Of a DNA stretch of 64,000 nt, positions 30,929 through 40,470 are shown piece by piece (positions within the stretch are counted from its first letter, which is position 1; each line of letters opens with the position of its first letter). The stretch is from Roseivirga spongicola (GTDB lineage: Bacteria > Bacteroidota > Bacteroidia > Cytophagales > Cyclobacteriaceae), in the NCBI RefSeq assembly GCF_001592965.1, contig NZ_LRPC01000028.1, positions 1,178,001 to 1,242,000 on the forward strand. Reading direction: 5' to 3'. The translations under genes were made by a program, and so were the position numbers. The notes beneath the pieces were generated by a model. That model saw nothing but the letters and a program-made list of their open reading frames with translations, did no database searches and was not told the DNA's origin.

Positions 30929-31463
30929 GTCTCCACGCAGGCAAGAGTTACTAGGCAGCCTTGACTTTCCTTTTAGGGTTGAAGTCAGATCAGTAGATGA
31001 GACCTTCCCTCATAACTTACCTGTTGAAGAACTAGCAGAATTTATAGCCGAAAAGAAAGCGGAAGCCTTCACAGATCTTAAGAGAGATGAGTTAGTAATA
31101 ACCTCAGACACGGTGGTAGTTTGTAATGGCATAGCTCTTGCCAAACCTGCTAATGCTGAAGAAGCTAAGGGAATGCTCAGAATGCTTTCAGGAAAGACTC
31201 ACCAAGTGATTACTGGTGTTTGTTTGAAGACTCCAGAAGATCAAAGATCATTCTCGGAAACTACTCATGTTCAGTTTGATGAGCTTTCTGAAGAAGAAAT
31301 CGACTACTATATTGAAAAATACCGCCCCTTTGACAAAGCAGGTAGCTATGGTATACAAGAGTGGATTGGCATGATTGGCATCAAAGGCATTGAGGGAGAT
31401 TATTATAACGTAATGGGTCTACCTCTTAACAGACTTTACCGAGAGTTAAAACAGTCTTTCTAA
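30894..31463 (+). CDS. maf: Maf family nucleoside triphosphate pyrophosphatase
   Basis: 189 residues. Maf enzymes cut dTTP, UTP and modified nucleotides to monophosphates. The signature L-G-S-K-S-P-R-R-Q-E-L-L is at residues 8-19; S-V-D-E-T-F-P near 35; S-D-T-V-V near 70; and the C-terminal Y-G-I-Q-E-W-I-G-M-I-G-I-K-G-I-E-G-D-Y-Y-N-V-M-G-L-P is typical. I take the ATG at 30894, which overlaps the DUF1015 gene by 35 bases; an in-frame TTG at 30864 adds ten residues that do not fit the family. Confidence 0.92.
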   Translation: MNLKYRLILGSKSPRRQELLGSLDFPFRVEVRSVDETFPHNLPVEELAEFIAEKKAEAFTDLKRDELVITSDTVVVCNGIALAKPANAEEAKGMLRMLSGKTHQVITGVCLKTPEDQRSFSETTHVQFDELSEEEIDYYIEKYRPFDKAGSYGIQEWIGMIGIKGIEGDYYNVMGLPLNRLYRELKQSF

Positions 31464-31519
31464 ACTGGCAGAACACCATATAATTCGCCACTCTTTAAAT
31501 ACCCAAATACCTTGAAATA

Positions 31520-31552
31520 AAAAAAGCACCCCGAAAATCAGGATGCTTTTTG
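31520..31552. terminator. Bidirectional terminator between maf and the efflux adaptor gene
   Basis: AAAAAGCACCCC pairs with AGGATGCTTTTT (one G-U pair, one mismatch) around a GAAAATC loop. A-rich on the left, T-rich on the right. Confidence 0.7.
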
Positions 31553-31572
31553 CATGTATTTATGAGTCAATA

Positions 31573-32955
31573 TTAATTCGATGCTGTTGCAGGAGTACTA
31601 GGTCCAGACTTAGACATTTTCTCCACTAAGTCGCCATTCTTTAGTCGCTTACTCACTACAAAGAACGGACCTGAGATTACTTCCTGACCTTCTTCTAGAC
31701 CTGATATAATCTCAATGTTATCAAAGTCACTAATCCCTGTTTTTACTTCAACCATCTTAGCAGTTCCGTTATCATTTACAAAAACCACTTCTTTTAGGTT
31801 ATCATCATTAGCTATTGAAGTGCTAGCTGCTGTAGCTGCACCATCACCAGCAGGTGCTCCGCCTACTCTACCATCCATTTTAGGGTTTCTGGTAGTAACA
31901 GATGCTAAAGGCACTGACAAAATATTGGCCTTAGTAGTTGTGATAATCTCAACACTTGCAGTCATACCCGGACGGAATGGTGAAGGTCCGCTAATTTCAG
32001 AAAGTAAGTCATTGAAGCTTTCGTTCAAGATTCTAATCTCAACCTTAAATTCCGTTACCGCATCAGCAGAAGTCTTTGTATTGGCCGTATTAGCAATCTG
32101 AGTTACAATACCTTTAAACTTCTTCTCTTGCTGAGAGTAAGAGTCTACATCAATAATTGCGGTGTCTCCCTGATTTACACGGATAATGTCATTTTCATTC
32201 ACATCTACCTCAACTTGCATTTGGTTAAGGTCTGCAATACGCATCATTTCAGTACCAGCCATTTGTTGAGTTCCTACAACACGCTCACCTTTCTCTACAT
32301 TTAAAAGAGAGATAGTACCACTTGCAGGGGCACGGATAATGGTAAACCTTACATTCTCTTCAGCTTCATCCACAGTAGCTTGGCTTGATTTGATGATGTA
32401 TTCTGCAGCCTTCACACTTTCCTCAGCAGCTTCCAAGTTATACTTAGCTGTTAAGTAATTAGAACGAGCAGTTTCATAATCAGCATCCGAGATTACATTT
32501 TCCTTCTTTAGCTCTTCTGCCCTCTTAAAGGCTAAATCGGCTTGAGTTAATTGAGCCTCACTTCTTGCCTTGCTTGCTTTAGAAGATGCTAAATTGGCCA
32601 TTTGCTGATTTAGGTTTGCCTTAGCTCTATCTAATGCAGAAATCAGGTTATCAGGTCTAATTTTAACCAAAATCATTCCTTCTGTTACCGGATCTCCTTC
32701 TTCTACATTTAACTCTATAATTTCACCCGCTACATCTGGGCTAATAATAATTTCAGTAACTGGTTGAACTACTCCCGAAGCGGTAACCTTTTCTACAATG
32801 GTCTTCTTGCTCACTTCAGCCATTTCTACCTGGAGAGTTGTTGGGCCACCTATAAAGCCAGCCTGCTTACCTACTACTGCAAATACTAGAATTGCGGCAA
32901 TTACTATCAGTAATATCCAGATAATCTTGTTTGATCCTTTTTTCTTCTTAGCCAT
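31573..32955 (-). CDS. Efflux periplasmic adaptor subunit (MacA/HlyD family)
   Basis: 460 residues. Residues 10-28 are a membrane anchor. A barrel-sandwich half (V-S-G-V-V-Q-P-V-T-E), a long coiled-coil hairpin (about 105-215: K-A-N-L-N-Q-Q-M-A-N-L-A-S-S-K), then the second half of the lipoyl domain (I-R-A-P-A-S-G-T-I-S) and the beta-barrel region follow. Such proteins bridge an inner-membrane pump to TolC. It lies 8 bases after the tolC-like gene. No pump gene follows: the next minus-strand element is a terminator. Its ATPase/permease or RND partner must be elsewhere. Confidence 0.9.
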   Translation of the reverse strand: MAKKKKGSNKIIWILLIVIAAILVFAVVGKQAGFIGGPTTLQVEMAEVSKKTIVEKVTASGVVQPVTEIIISPDVAGEIIELNVEEGDPVTEGMILVKIRPDNLISALDRAKANLNQQMANLASSKASKARSEAQLTQADLAFKRAEELKKENVISDADYETARSNYLTAKYNLEAAEESVKAAEYIIKSSQATVDEAEENVRFTIIRAPASGTISLLNVEKGERVVGTQQMAGTEMMRIADLNQMQVEVDVNENDIIRVNQGDTAIIDVDSYSQQEKKFKGIVTQIANTANTKTSADAVTEFKVEIRILNESFNDLLSEISGPSPFRPGMTASVEIITTTKANILSVPLASVTTRNPKMDGRVGGAPAGDGAATAASTSIANDDNLKEVVFVNDNGTAKMVEVKTGISDFDNIEIISGLEEGQEVISGPFFVVSKRLKNGDLVEKMSKSGPSTPATASN

Positions 32956-32963
32956 GTTGTTTG

Positions 32964-34418
32964 TTAATCTAAAGTGATAGGGTTACCTAAATAAAAATCT
33001 AAAATTGTTGCACGGAAAATGTACTCGTATTTAGCGCGAACCAAATCAGTTCTTGCCGCAAATAAGTTATTGTTTGCCACTTGGTAATCTACAAAGTTTG
33101 CATCACCTACGTTGTATCTGCTTTCAATAGCTCTAAATGACTCCTCTAAAGCAGCCACTCTTTTCTCTGACGCTTCGAAAGACTTAAGGGCTGCAATAGC
33201 ACTATTGTAAGCCGTTTCAATATTTTGTCTTAGGGTATTCTTAACCGTTTGTGCTTGAATTTCAGCTCTCTGCTTGTTGATCTCCGCTCTTTGTAAATTG
33301 GCCGAGTTGCTATACCTGCTGAATATTGGAACATTTAAATTAAGCCTAACTGACTGCCCTAAGTTATCACTAAACTGGTCGAAAGTCTTGTAATCATCTG
33401 AGAACACAGACACAGTTCTGGTCGAAGGGTTAGAAAATACAGGATTATTAGAGCCTTGCACAAAACCAATCTCTTGAGATGGAACATCAACTGGTTCGGT
33501 TTTCACAAACTCCCTTGCCTGGTCTGAATAGTTGGTTGAAATACTTCCACTTAAAGAAAGAGTTGGAAGAAAAGCACCTTTAGATATCTTTACCCCAACG
33601 TCCCCACTTTCGATGCCTAATTCTGCACTTTTAACCTCTGGTTGATTTGACAATGCTATTTCGTAAATCTTTGCAGGATCTTCCATAGCCAATTGAATGT
33701 CGTCTACCTCAATTTCTGGTGCTGCAACATTTAACTGTTGGTCTGCCGACATTTGCATTGCTTGCTTCAAATTAAGAATGGCAAGATTCAGGGCATTTTC
33801 AGCATTAACAACTTGTACTTCGTTAGAGGCGAATTGCGACTCTAGGTCCAACTGATTGGTTAAAGGGAGAGCCCCGGCCTGAACCTGTTTCTTTGTTCTT
33901 TCTAACTGAGCAGAAGTAATCTCTCTTTGATACTTCGCGTTTTCAAGTTGCTCTTTATTTAAAAGAACATTCAAAAAATTGGTAGCTACCTGAAGTCCAA
34001 TATCGTTTTTGGCCTTTTCTAGATCAAAGGCACTTGCCTCTAGATTCAACTCGTTCTGCTTAATGGTATTCCTAAGAGTTCCTCCTCCAAAAAGGGTTAC
34101 CGAAGAATTAGCAGAAAAACCACCTGTAGTAAAGTCTTGACTCACGAAAGAGTTAGACACCGGGTCAATACTTCTACCAAAAGACTTACCTACACTTCCT
34201 CCAGCACTTAAACTTGGCAATAAGGCCATTTTAGACTGCTTAAGAGCAATTTCATTGCTTACTTGGTTTAGCTGGTTATTTCTAACGTTTAGGTTATTCT
34301 CCCAGGCATAGGCAATACATTCTTCTAGCGTGAATGTTGTTTGACTTTCTTGACCTCGCGCCAGGTTGACACTAAAGAGCAATCCTAGCCCCAAAATAAT
34401 TGTGTTCTTGAACTTCAT
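32964..34418 (-). CDS. TolC-family outer-membrane efflux protein
   Basis: 484 residues with a signal peptide ending A-R-G-Q (residue 22). Two OEP repeats, about 30-240 and 250-470, each with long heptad-rich helices (K-Q-S-K-M-A-L-L-P-S-L-S-A-G-G near 55; N-L-Q-R-A-E-I-N-K-Q-R-A-E-I-Q near 370) and barrel strands in between. It forms the trimeric channel for type I or tripartite export. It is in an operon: sdaAB ends 9 bases upstream and the adaptor gene starts 8 bases downstream. Confidence 0.92.
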   Translation of the reverse strand: MKFKNTIILGLGLLFSVNLARGQESQTTFTLEECIAYAWENNLNVRNNQLNQVSNEIALKQSKMALLPSLSAGGSVGKSFGRSIDPVSNSFVSQDFTTGGFSANSSVTLFGGGTLRNTIKQNELNLEASAFDLEKAKNDIGLQVATNFLNVLLNKEQLENAKYQREITSAQLERTKKQVQAGALPLTNQLDLESQFASNEVQVVNAENALNLAILNLKQAMQMSADQQLNVAAPEIEVDDIQLAMEDPAKIYEIALSNQPEVKSAELGIESGDVGVKISKGAFLPTLSLSGSISTNYSDQAREFVKTEPVDVPSQEIGFVQGSNNPVFSNPSTRTVSVFSDDYKTFDQFSDNLGQSVRLNLNVPIFSRYSNSANLQRAEINKQRAEIQAQTVKNTLRQNIETAYNSAIAALKSFEASEKRVAALEESFRAIESRYNVGDANFVDYQVANNNLFAARTDLVRAKYEYIFRATILDFYLGNPITLD

Positions 34419-34427
34419 TTTACTTGT

Positions 34428-35105
34428 TTAAAAATCTATGTCCGGAATAAATATGACCTCATTTATCCAGGGTAAATGCTTTAAATAATCTACAGTTATT
34501 TGTGGTGGCTTTGAGTCCATTTCAATTACATGGCAAGCCTGATCGTTTTTACCTTTTCTGTTAACCGACATTGAAGCAATGTTGCACTCATCGTTTGCTA
34601 GAATGGTTGCAATAAAAGCAATGGCTCCTTTTTTATCGTTTGCTAGAAGAATCATAGTAGTAATATTAGCGTTGAACCCAACTCCAAATCCATTTACACC
34701 TACTATCTTAATTACACCACCTCCTCGGCTCTCACCAATCACCTCAACTTTTCTATCGCCCACAGAGGCAACCACTTTAACCGTGTTCGGATGCATGGTA
34801 TTGGCATTACCTACCGACCTAAACTTGAACTCAAAACCAGCTGTCTCTGCATGATCGAATGCATTTCTGATTCGCTCATCGTCAGTTTTAAAATCTAATA
34901 AGCCTGCAATAATTGCCCTATCACTACCGTGACCTTCATAGGTGCGGGCAAATGAATTATAAAAAGTGATTTCTGCTGCTTCGGGGTTCTTGCCTAGAAT
35001 TTTTCGCGCTACACGTCCAATTCTTACAACTCCTGCAGTATGAGAACTAGAAGGGCCTATCATTACAGGTCCTATCATATCAAACACACTACTTTGCTCT
35101 GCCAT
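34428..35105 (-). CDS. sdaAB: L-serine dehydratase, iron-sulfur-dependent, beta subunit
   Basis: 225 residues. The beta-subunit signature G-P-S-S-S-H-T-A-G is at residues 17-25, with N-S-F-A-R-T-Y-E-G-H-G-S-D-R-A near 49-63. An ACT-like domain fills 150-225 (M-I-L-L-A-N-D-K-K-G-A-I-A). The enzyme turns L-serine into pyruvate and ammonia using a 4Fe-4S cluster, but the cluster ligands are on the alpha subunit, which is not encoded beside it. It is the first gene of an operon with TolC and the efflux adaptor. The ACT domain may sense serine. Confidence 0.88.
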   Translation of the reverse strand: MAEQSSVFDMIGPVMIGPSSSHTAGVVRIGRVARKILGKNPEAAEITFYNSFARTYEGHGSDRAIIAGLLDFKTDDERIRNAFDHAETAGFEFKFRSVGNANTMHPNTVKVVASVGDRKVEVIGESRGGGVIKIVGVNGFGVGFNANITTMILLANDKKGAIAFIATILANDECNIASMSVNRKGKNDQACHVIEMDSKPPQITVDYLKHLPWINEVIFIPDIDF

Positions 35106-35186
35106 TTTGCGCTAACTTATACTTTCAATATTAGAGAAATATGCCCTACTTGATTTTCGATTCTGTTTAAAAGGTGAATACCTTCC

Positions 35187-36011
35187 ATGAAAGCAATATT
35201 TAACTCCCGAATAATTGACACCTCCAAACCGCTGTTTTCTTCAAGCAATCGCGCATTTTGTTATGGAGACGGCCTATTCGAGACGATTGTTACAGCCGAT
35301 AGTAGAATTGATTTAATCGGTGCTCATTTAGGACGACTGAAACGTGGCTGTGATGTGTTGGGAGTCAATTTCCCTAAAGAGTTGACTGAAGAATTTATTA
35401 GAGAAAGTATCCTTTCACTAAAACAAGAGAACAATCTGCAGGGCAACACCCGAACTAAAATACAGATTTGGCGAGAAGAGGGCGGCTTGTATTCACCTGA
35501 AAGTAATTCGGTGAATTACCTTATTGAATGTAAGCAGAGCTTGAAGCCTTTTTACAGGTCTATAAACAACGCGGGCATCTCGGAACATTATAAAACCCAT
35601 CACTCCCCTATTTCATTTGCAAAAACCATGAATGCTTTAAATTACGTTTTGGCTGGTAAGGAAATGAAGGATAAGGGGTTTGACGAAATTATTTTAACCG
35701 ATGGTCAGAACAATCTATCTGAAACTCATATTGCCAACCTCTTCTGGGCTAAAGGCAATAAGCTCTTCACTCCTCATTTAAGCACTGGTTGCATAGAAGG
35801 CGTAATGAGAAATGCGGTTATTAAAGCATCGCAATCTATTGGAATTGAGGTTGAAGAAACCCAAAAACCTGCCTCTACTTTAATGAAAGCAGACTCGGCT
35901 TTTGCCACCAATGCTTCAGGTATTACTTGGTTTAAGCATGTAAATGGAAAACAGTTTTCCGACCCTGAAGAATTGATTCAGCCAATTCTTAAACTGCTAC
36001 TTCAGCCTTAA
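35187..36011 (+). CDS. Class IV aminotransferase (PabC/IlvE/Dat type)
   Basis: 274 residues. It has [13 protein letters not shown] near 23-35, a Lys in the [13 protein letters not shown] segment near 145-158 for [12 protein letters not shown] near 178, and T-G-C-I-E-G-V-M-R near 202. This fold includes aminodeoxychorismate lyase (folate), branched-chain aminotransferase and D-alanine aminotransferase. The short length favours PabC-like lyase, and thyA, another folate-linked enzyme, is directly convergent. The two 3' ends overlap by 23 bases. The exact activity cannot be fixed from sequence. Confidence 0.8.
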   Translation: MKAIFNSRIIDTSKPLFSSSNRAFCYGDGLFETIVTADSRIDLIGAHLGRLKRGCDVLGVNFPKELTEEFIRESILSLKQENNLQGNTRTKIQIWREEGGLYSPESNSVNYLIECKQSLKPFYRSINNAGISEHYKTHHSPISFAKTMNALNYVLAGKEMKDKGFDEIILTDGQNNLSETHIANLFWAKGNKLFTPHLSTGCIEGVMRNAVIKASQSIGIEVEETQKPASTLMKADSAFATNASGITWFKHVNGKQFSDPEELIQPILKLLLQP

Positions 36012-36783
36012 TGTGCGGATGTGGATCGTAATTCTGCAATTCGAAGTCTTCAAACTTAAAGTCGAACAGATCCTTCACGTCAGGATTCAGTTTCATCGTT
36101 GGTAAAGGTCTGAAGTCTCGAGTAAGTTGAAGTTTGGCCTGATCCAGATGATTCGAATACAAGTGTACATCGCCAAAAGTATGCACAAACTCGCCAGGTT
36201 CTAAATCACAAACCTGAGCAATCATTAACACCAATAATGAATAAGACGCTATGTTGAAAGGCACACCTAAAAACACGTCTGCAGACCTTTGATACAACTG
36301 ACAGCTCAGTTTCCCTTCGGCCACATAAAACTGGAACATGGTATGACAAGGAGGCAAGGCCATATTATCTACATCTGCCACATTCCATGCACTTACAATA
36401 TGTCTTCTAGAGTTAGGATTCTTTTTGATCCCTTCTACTAATTTCTTAATCTGATCTATTGTACCTCCATTTCCATCAGGCCAATTTCTCCACTGATAGC
36501 CATAGACAGGACCTAAGTCCCCATTCTCATCAGCCCATTCATCCCAAATTCTCACGCCATGATCTTTGAGGTACTTAATATTCGTATCTCCTTGAAGAAA
36601 CCATAAAAGCTCGTGAATAATAGAGCGCAAATGAAGCTTCTTAGTGGTGACCACCGGAAAACCTTCTGAGAGATCGAAACGCATTTGGTAACCGAAAACA
36701 CTTACCGTACCCGTACCAGTACGATCGCCCTTTTGAACACCATTTTCCAAAATATGTCTCATCAAGTCGTGGTATTGCCTCAT
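35989..36783 (-). CDS. thyA: Thymidylate synthase
   Basis: 264 residues, the same length as E. coli ThyA. It makes dTMP from dUMP and methylene-tetrahydrofolate. The nucleophile is C146 in [12 protein letters not shown], at the same number as in E. coli. Also present: R21-T-G-T-G phosphate loop, R126/R127, and [10 protein letters not shown] near 175-185. No folA gene follows. Its promoter is in the 30-base gap to the divergent MMPL gene. Confidence 0.97.
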   Translation of the reverse strand: MRQYHDLMRHILENGVQKGDRTGTGTVSVFGYQMRFDLSEGFPVVTTKKLHLRSIIHELLWFLQGDTNIKYLKDHGVRIWDEWADENGDLGPVYGYQWRNWPDGNGGTIDQIKKLVEGIKKNPNSRRHIVSAWNVADVDNMALPPCHTMFQFYVAEGKLSCQLYQRSADVFLGVPFNIASYSLLVLMIAQVCDLEPGEFVHTFGDVHLYSNHLDQAKLQLTRDFRPLPTMKLNPDVKDLFDFKFEDFELQNYDPHPHIKAEVAV

Positions 36784-36813
36784 TTTCTGCTGGGTATTTT
36801 TAGATTTGAACTA

Positions 36814-39114
36814 GTGAACAAATTAAAGCAAAATGTGGGTAAAGAGAAGCAAGATGTTCAGGAAAAAGGACTTCAGGTGAGTCTTCGGAAAAAGCTCTAC
36901 CCTAACCGAATAAAATCCATAACAGCACTTAACATAGTGCTCGCCCTTACTGTTTTCTTCGGTAGCAGATTAAGTGACCTCAGGTTTAACTATAGCTTCA
37001 ACAGCTTTTTTCCTAAAGGAGATGATGACCTTGAATACTATGAGCAGTTTATTGAAGAATTTGGTCAGCACAATGATTTCCTATTTGTAGTTCTGAAAAC
37101 CGAATACTCCATTCAGCCCTCGTTCATAGAAAAGGTAAATCAACTAAAGAATGTACTGGAGTCTTTACCAGAAACACAAAAGGTCACCAGCCCATTCGAT
37201 TTAAAGGGTGTGCAAATAAACCCTTTAGGGGTAAATACATTCAACCTCATTAGCAGAAGCCAACCTACCGACCAAAGTAAACTGGAGGATTTAAAATTGC
37301 TTGGTCAACTCTTTGGACGAGAAGATGAATCAGCTATGCTGATTTTGAGGCATCAAGAATTCTTAGACAAGAAACTAGCCGATTCTTATTACCTAGCCAT
37401 TCTGCAGAGCATAAAAGACAGTGGTTTTGAAGATGCTATAGCTTCAGGAAAAATACAGATGCAGTATGATTTTACTCAGAAACTGGAAACAGAACTGGGT
37501 ACCTTACTTATAACTAGTTTAATTGTAGTCCTAGTGGTTTTACTGGCTTTATTTAGAAGCCTTAAAGGACTCATTTTACCCATTACAACTCTAGTACTGA
37601 CTATTATCTGGACCATGGGTTTTATGGCTTGGACAGGCAAGCCCATAGACGTAATGGTAGTAATGATTCCGGCCATTCTACTCATTATTGCGCTTTCCGA
37701 TGTTATTCATTTCGTTCACAAGTATGACGAACTCAGAAACAAAGGCTTAGAATACAAAGAGGCCATTCACAAAACTATTTTAACTATTGGAAAGGCTACA
37801 TTTCTAACCTCTGTAACCACAGCCATTGGGTTCATCAGTTTAGTTTTCATCCCTATAGGGCCAATAAGAGAGTTTGGTCTAATAACAGCCGCGGGAGTAA
37901 TAATGGCTTTTCTAATTACTTTTCTAGTGCTACCTGCTTTACTCTATTTCTTTCCTTCAACAGTGGAAAGAAGGCTGAAAAGCAGGTTTAATTGGGAACT
38001 TATCCTAGGTACTGTACATGACAGAATTATCAAGAAAAAATCGCTATTAGTAATCTGTGTATCTCTAGTTTCTATCGTTTTAATTGCGGGGATACCCAAA
38101 CTCCACCTTTCAACAAGCCTAATTGTTGGCCTTCAAAAAAACGAGCCAGAACTTCAAAAAGTAGCCTATTTTGACAAAAATTTTGATGGATACAAACCCT
38201 TTGAGTTAGGGATTGAGCTGAACGCTGATGTCAACCTTCTTTCTCCGGAAGTCATAGCCAAAATGGCCAAACTAGAAAACTACCTCATAGAAGATTATGG
38301 AGTAGCGCATTTGCAGTCTCCACTGAACATCATCAGAGAAATTAACGCAGGTAGAAACGGTGGTTCTAGAAAATACATTGAGCTTCCGAAAGCCGATGAT
38401 TTGAAGGGTGTAGCGAGGTATTATAATTCGCCACGTTTGGAAGATCAGCGCCAGCAAATTCAGGCAAATGACGGAAAATTGATTCGAATGATAGGTAGAA
38501 ACAAAGACTTAGGCAGCGCACACTACCTTAACCTTAACACCAAACTTGAGCAATTCCTTACTTCAGAAATTAATGGCGATGGATTTGAAGCCAGAATTAC
38601 TGGGGCCTCCTATCTTATCGACAAAACTGATGAATATGTAGTTTCTGCGCTTTTGAAAGGCATTGGCTTCGCGCTTCTATCGGTTTCTTTCTTTATCCTA
38701 ATCTTCTTTAAGAGTTTGCGTTTGGCCATATATACACTTGTACCCAACTTAATACCTATCGCAATTTTATTTGGACTTATGGGTTGGTTTGGAGTGCACT
38801 TGAATATTTCTACAGCAATCATTTTTACCGTAGCCTTAGGCATAGCCATAGATGACAGTATTCACTTTATAGCACGGTATAAATTAGAAAGAGACTTCCA
38901 CACCAATAAGGAGGCTATAAAAAATGCTTTTACCGGAACTGGCAAAAGCATTCTTGTAACTTCTATTGTAATAGTTTTGGGCTTCTCTGTATTCCTGAGT
39001 TCAGGTTTTTCGGCCTCTTATTATCTTGGCTTCTTTATTGTCTTAGCTGCTGTAATTGCATTGTTGTTAGACCTTATCATTCTGCCAATAATACTTTCTA
39101 AAAGAAAAGGCTAA
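36814..39114 (+). CDS. MMPL/RND-family exporter
   Basis: 766 residues and 12 membrane helices: one near 30, a periplasmic domain (about 50-220), five helices between 225 and 400, a second periplasmic domain and five more helices to the C-terminus. I-I-A-L-S-D-V-I-H-F-V-H-K-Y near 290 and I-A-I-D-D-S-I-H-F-I-A-R-Y near 690 are the paired acidic helix motifs of RND proton relays. The cargo may be lipid or hydrophobic. The frame is open into the divergent thyA gene, but I use the GTG at 36814, which starts 30 bases after thyA's start; earlier codons would lie antisense to thyA. The 3' end overlaps the next gene by 4 bases. Confidence 0.88.
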   Translation: MNKLKQNVGKEKQDVQEKGLQVSLRKKLYPNRIKSITALNIVLALTVFFGSRLSDLRFNYSFNSFFPKGDDDLEYYEQFIEEFGQHNDFLFVVLKTEYSIQPSFIEKVNQLKNVLESLPETQKVTSPFDLKGVQINPLGVNTFNLISRSQPTDQSKLEDLKLLGQLFGREDESAMLILRHQEFLDKKLADSYYLAILQSIKDSGFEDAIASGKIQMQYDFTQKLETELGTLLITSLIVVLVVLLALFRSLKGLILPITTLVLTIIWTMGFMAWTGKPIDVMVVMIPAILLIIALSDVIHFVHKYDELRNKGLEYKEAIHKTILTIGKATFLTSVTTAIGFISLVFIPIGPIREFGLITAAGVIMAFLITFLVLPALLYFFPSTVERRLKSRFNWELILGTVHDRIIKKKSLLVICVSLVSIVLIAGIPKLHLSTSLIVGLQKNEPELQKVAYFDKNFDGYKPFELGIELNADVNLLSPEVIAKMAKLENYLIEDYGVAHLQSPLNIIREINAGRNGGSRKYIELPKADDLKGVARYYNSPRLEDQRQQIQANDGKLIRMIGRNKDLGSAHYLNLNTKLEQFLTSEINGDGFEARITGASYLIDKTDEYVVSALLKGIGFALLSVSFFILIFFKSLRLAIYTLVPNLIPIAILFGLMGWFGVHLNISTAIIFTVALGIAIDDSIHFIARYKLERDFHTNKEAIKNAFTGTGKSILVTSIVIVLGFSVFLSSGFSASYYLGFFIVLAAVIALLLDLIILPIILSKRKG

Positions 39115-40469
39115 AGTTCATCTAGGTCTACCACATCAGGCTTTTTAAACCACTTCTTGTAACCAAACATTAGATTTAACCCAAACCTGAAGTCGGCTTT
39201 AGAATACTGTTCTGGTTTATTGGTGACCAAAACATTATCCATAGCAAGGTAGAGCTGAACTGGGCCAATATTGGTTCCTAAATTGGCGCCAAAGTTAAAG
39301 TCATTTTCACCCCTCATGCTACCTAAAACTCCCACCACAAATTTATCGAACTTGTGATTATAAGCTAAGGCGTAATTGGCCTTCATGTGACTTAAGGCAT
39401 CTCGCTTAAAATAAAGGAGCGAGAACCTATCGTTCGGAGTTAGGTATACTGAAGTGGAAAGATACATCCTTCTAGCCATTGTAGTTGAAAACTCATTTTG
39501 AGTTTCGTTAGATGTAAACTTATTGGTAAGGCTGTCTTGAATAGCATCTGCTGTTTCATCTTGATTTCGAAGATCTATTCCTGTAAAAGTGAAGTCAGTG
39601 TCCTCTGTGTTATAGTTTCTAACTTCATCTGTCCAGTTAATCTTTCCTATATCATTAACAGCAGCCTCAACCTCTAACCAGTGAAGTGGTTTGTACTTAG
39701 CACCAATATCGAAAGCCACGGTACGGTTGCCATTAGAAACCATGTATGACGACATGTCAGAACCTTCATCATCAGAATCTCCAAAGAAGCCAAATCCAGC
39801 AGTATTTACAGTTCCATTTTGTACCTGAACTTGCCAGCTATAGTCATTGGCATCGGTAGTTAGTCTTAAGCCTGCGTCTTCTTCAATTGAAGCATGATAC
39901 ATACCTGTCACTAACTTGATTCTACCTCCTACTACAAGTTTTTCATTCAAAAACTTTCGGGCATACCCAAAGCCTACTTCATGAAAAGCGTCTATCCGAA
40001 CAGTACTGCCTGTAAAATCTAAAGTAGCGCCTATACTGTTTGAATTTCCATTGGCCAAGAATTCAATCAGATCTTTATTATAAACAAAGTCTACATTGGC
40101 TCTAACATTGGAAAAAATATGGAATCCTCCTTTTTTGGTTTTAAACCCTAGGTGAAGTGCATTTAGGTCTACCTGAACATTAATATTATTGCGCTCTAGT
40201 GCTACACCGTTCAACACATCAAAGTTAATGCTCAGGTCATTCTGCCCAGGAGCTTTGTATAACAGCTCTTCCAGTTTTACATCTCCCTGAACCGTTACTC
40301 CAACATTGGTAGGAAGGCCTAACGTAAAGCTATTATTAGGGATAAAAGCAGGTTGAAAATTAGCAGTCTGCGGGACTATATCTCTTAACTGATAAAATGA
40401 AAGAAACCCTTGTGCCGATACACTGAAGGAAACTACTATGGCGAGTATTAAAAGTATATGCTTTCTCAT
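39111..40469 (-). CDS. DUF5723 outer-membrane beta-barrel protein
   Basis: 452 residues. Signal peptide residues 1-19 (S-V-S-A-Q). The mature protein has many amphipathic strands and a PorV/OmpP1-like layout, starting S-F-Y-Q-L-R-D-I-V-P-Q-T-A-N-F-Q-P-A-F and ending in a barrel near F-G-L-N-L-M-F-G-Y. This is the DUF5723 family of Bacteroidota, role unknown. I use the ATG at 40469, one base after the stop of the upstream lipoprotein gene; an ATG at 40481 would overlap it. It is the last gene of a four-gene operon. Confidence 0.8.
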   Translation of the reverse strand: MRKHILLILAIVVSFSVSAQGFLSFYQLRDIVPQTANFQPAFIPNNSFTLGLPTNVGVTVQGDVKLEELLYKAPGQNDLSINFDVLNGVALERNNINVQVDLNALHLGFKTKKGGFHIFSNVRANVDFVYNKDLIEFLANGNSNSIGATLDFTGSTVRIDAFHEVGFGYARKFLNEKLVVGGRIKLVTGMYHASIEEDAGLRLTTDANDYSWQVQVQNGTVNTAGFGFFGDSDDEGSDMSSYMVSNGNRTVAFDIGAKYKPLHWLEVEAAVNDIGKINWTDEVRNYNTEDTDFTFTGIDLRNQDETADAIQDSLTNKFTSNETQNEFSTTMARRMYLSTSVYLTPNDRFSLLYFKRDALSHMKANYALAYNHKFDKFVVGVLGSMRGENDFNFGANLGTNIGPVQLYLAMDNVLVTNKPEQYSKADFRFGLNLMFGYKKWFKKPDVVDLDEL

Positions 40470-40470
40470 C

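Noticed and set aside
36685-36813. Upstream extension of the MMPL exporter
   Set aside because: It lies entirely antisense to thyA and upstream, with no family resemblance; the GTG at 36814 is more sensible.
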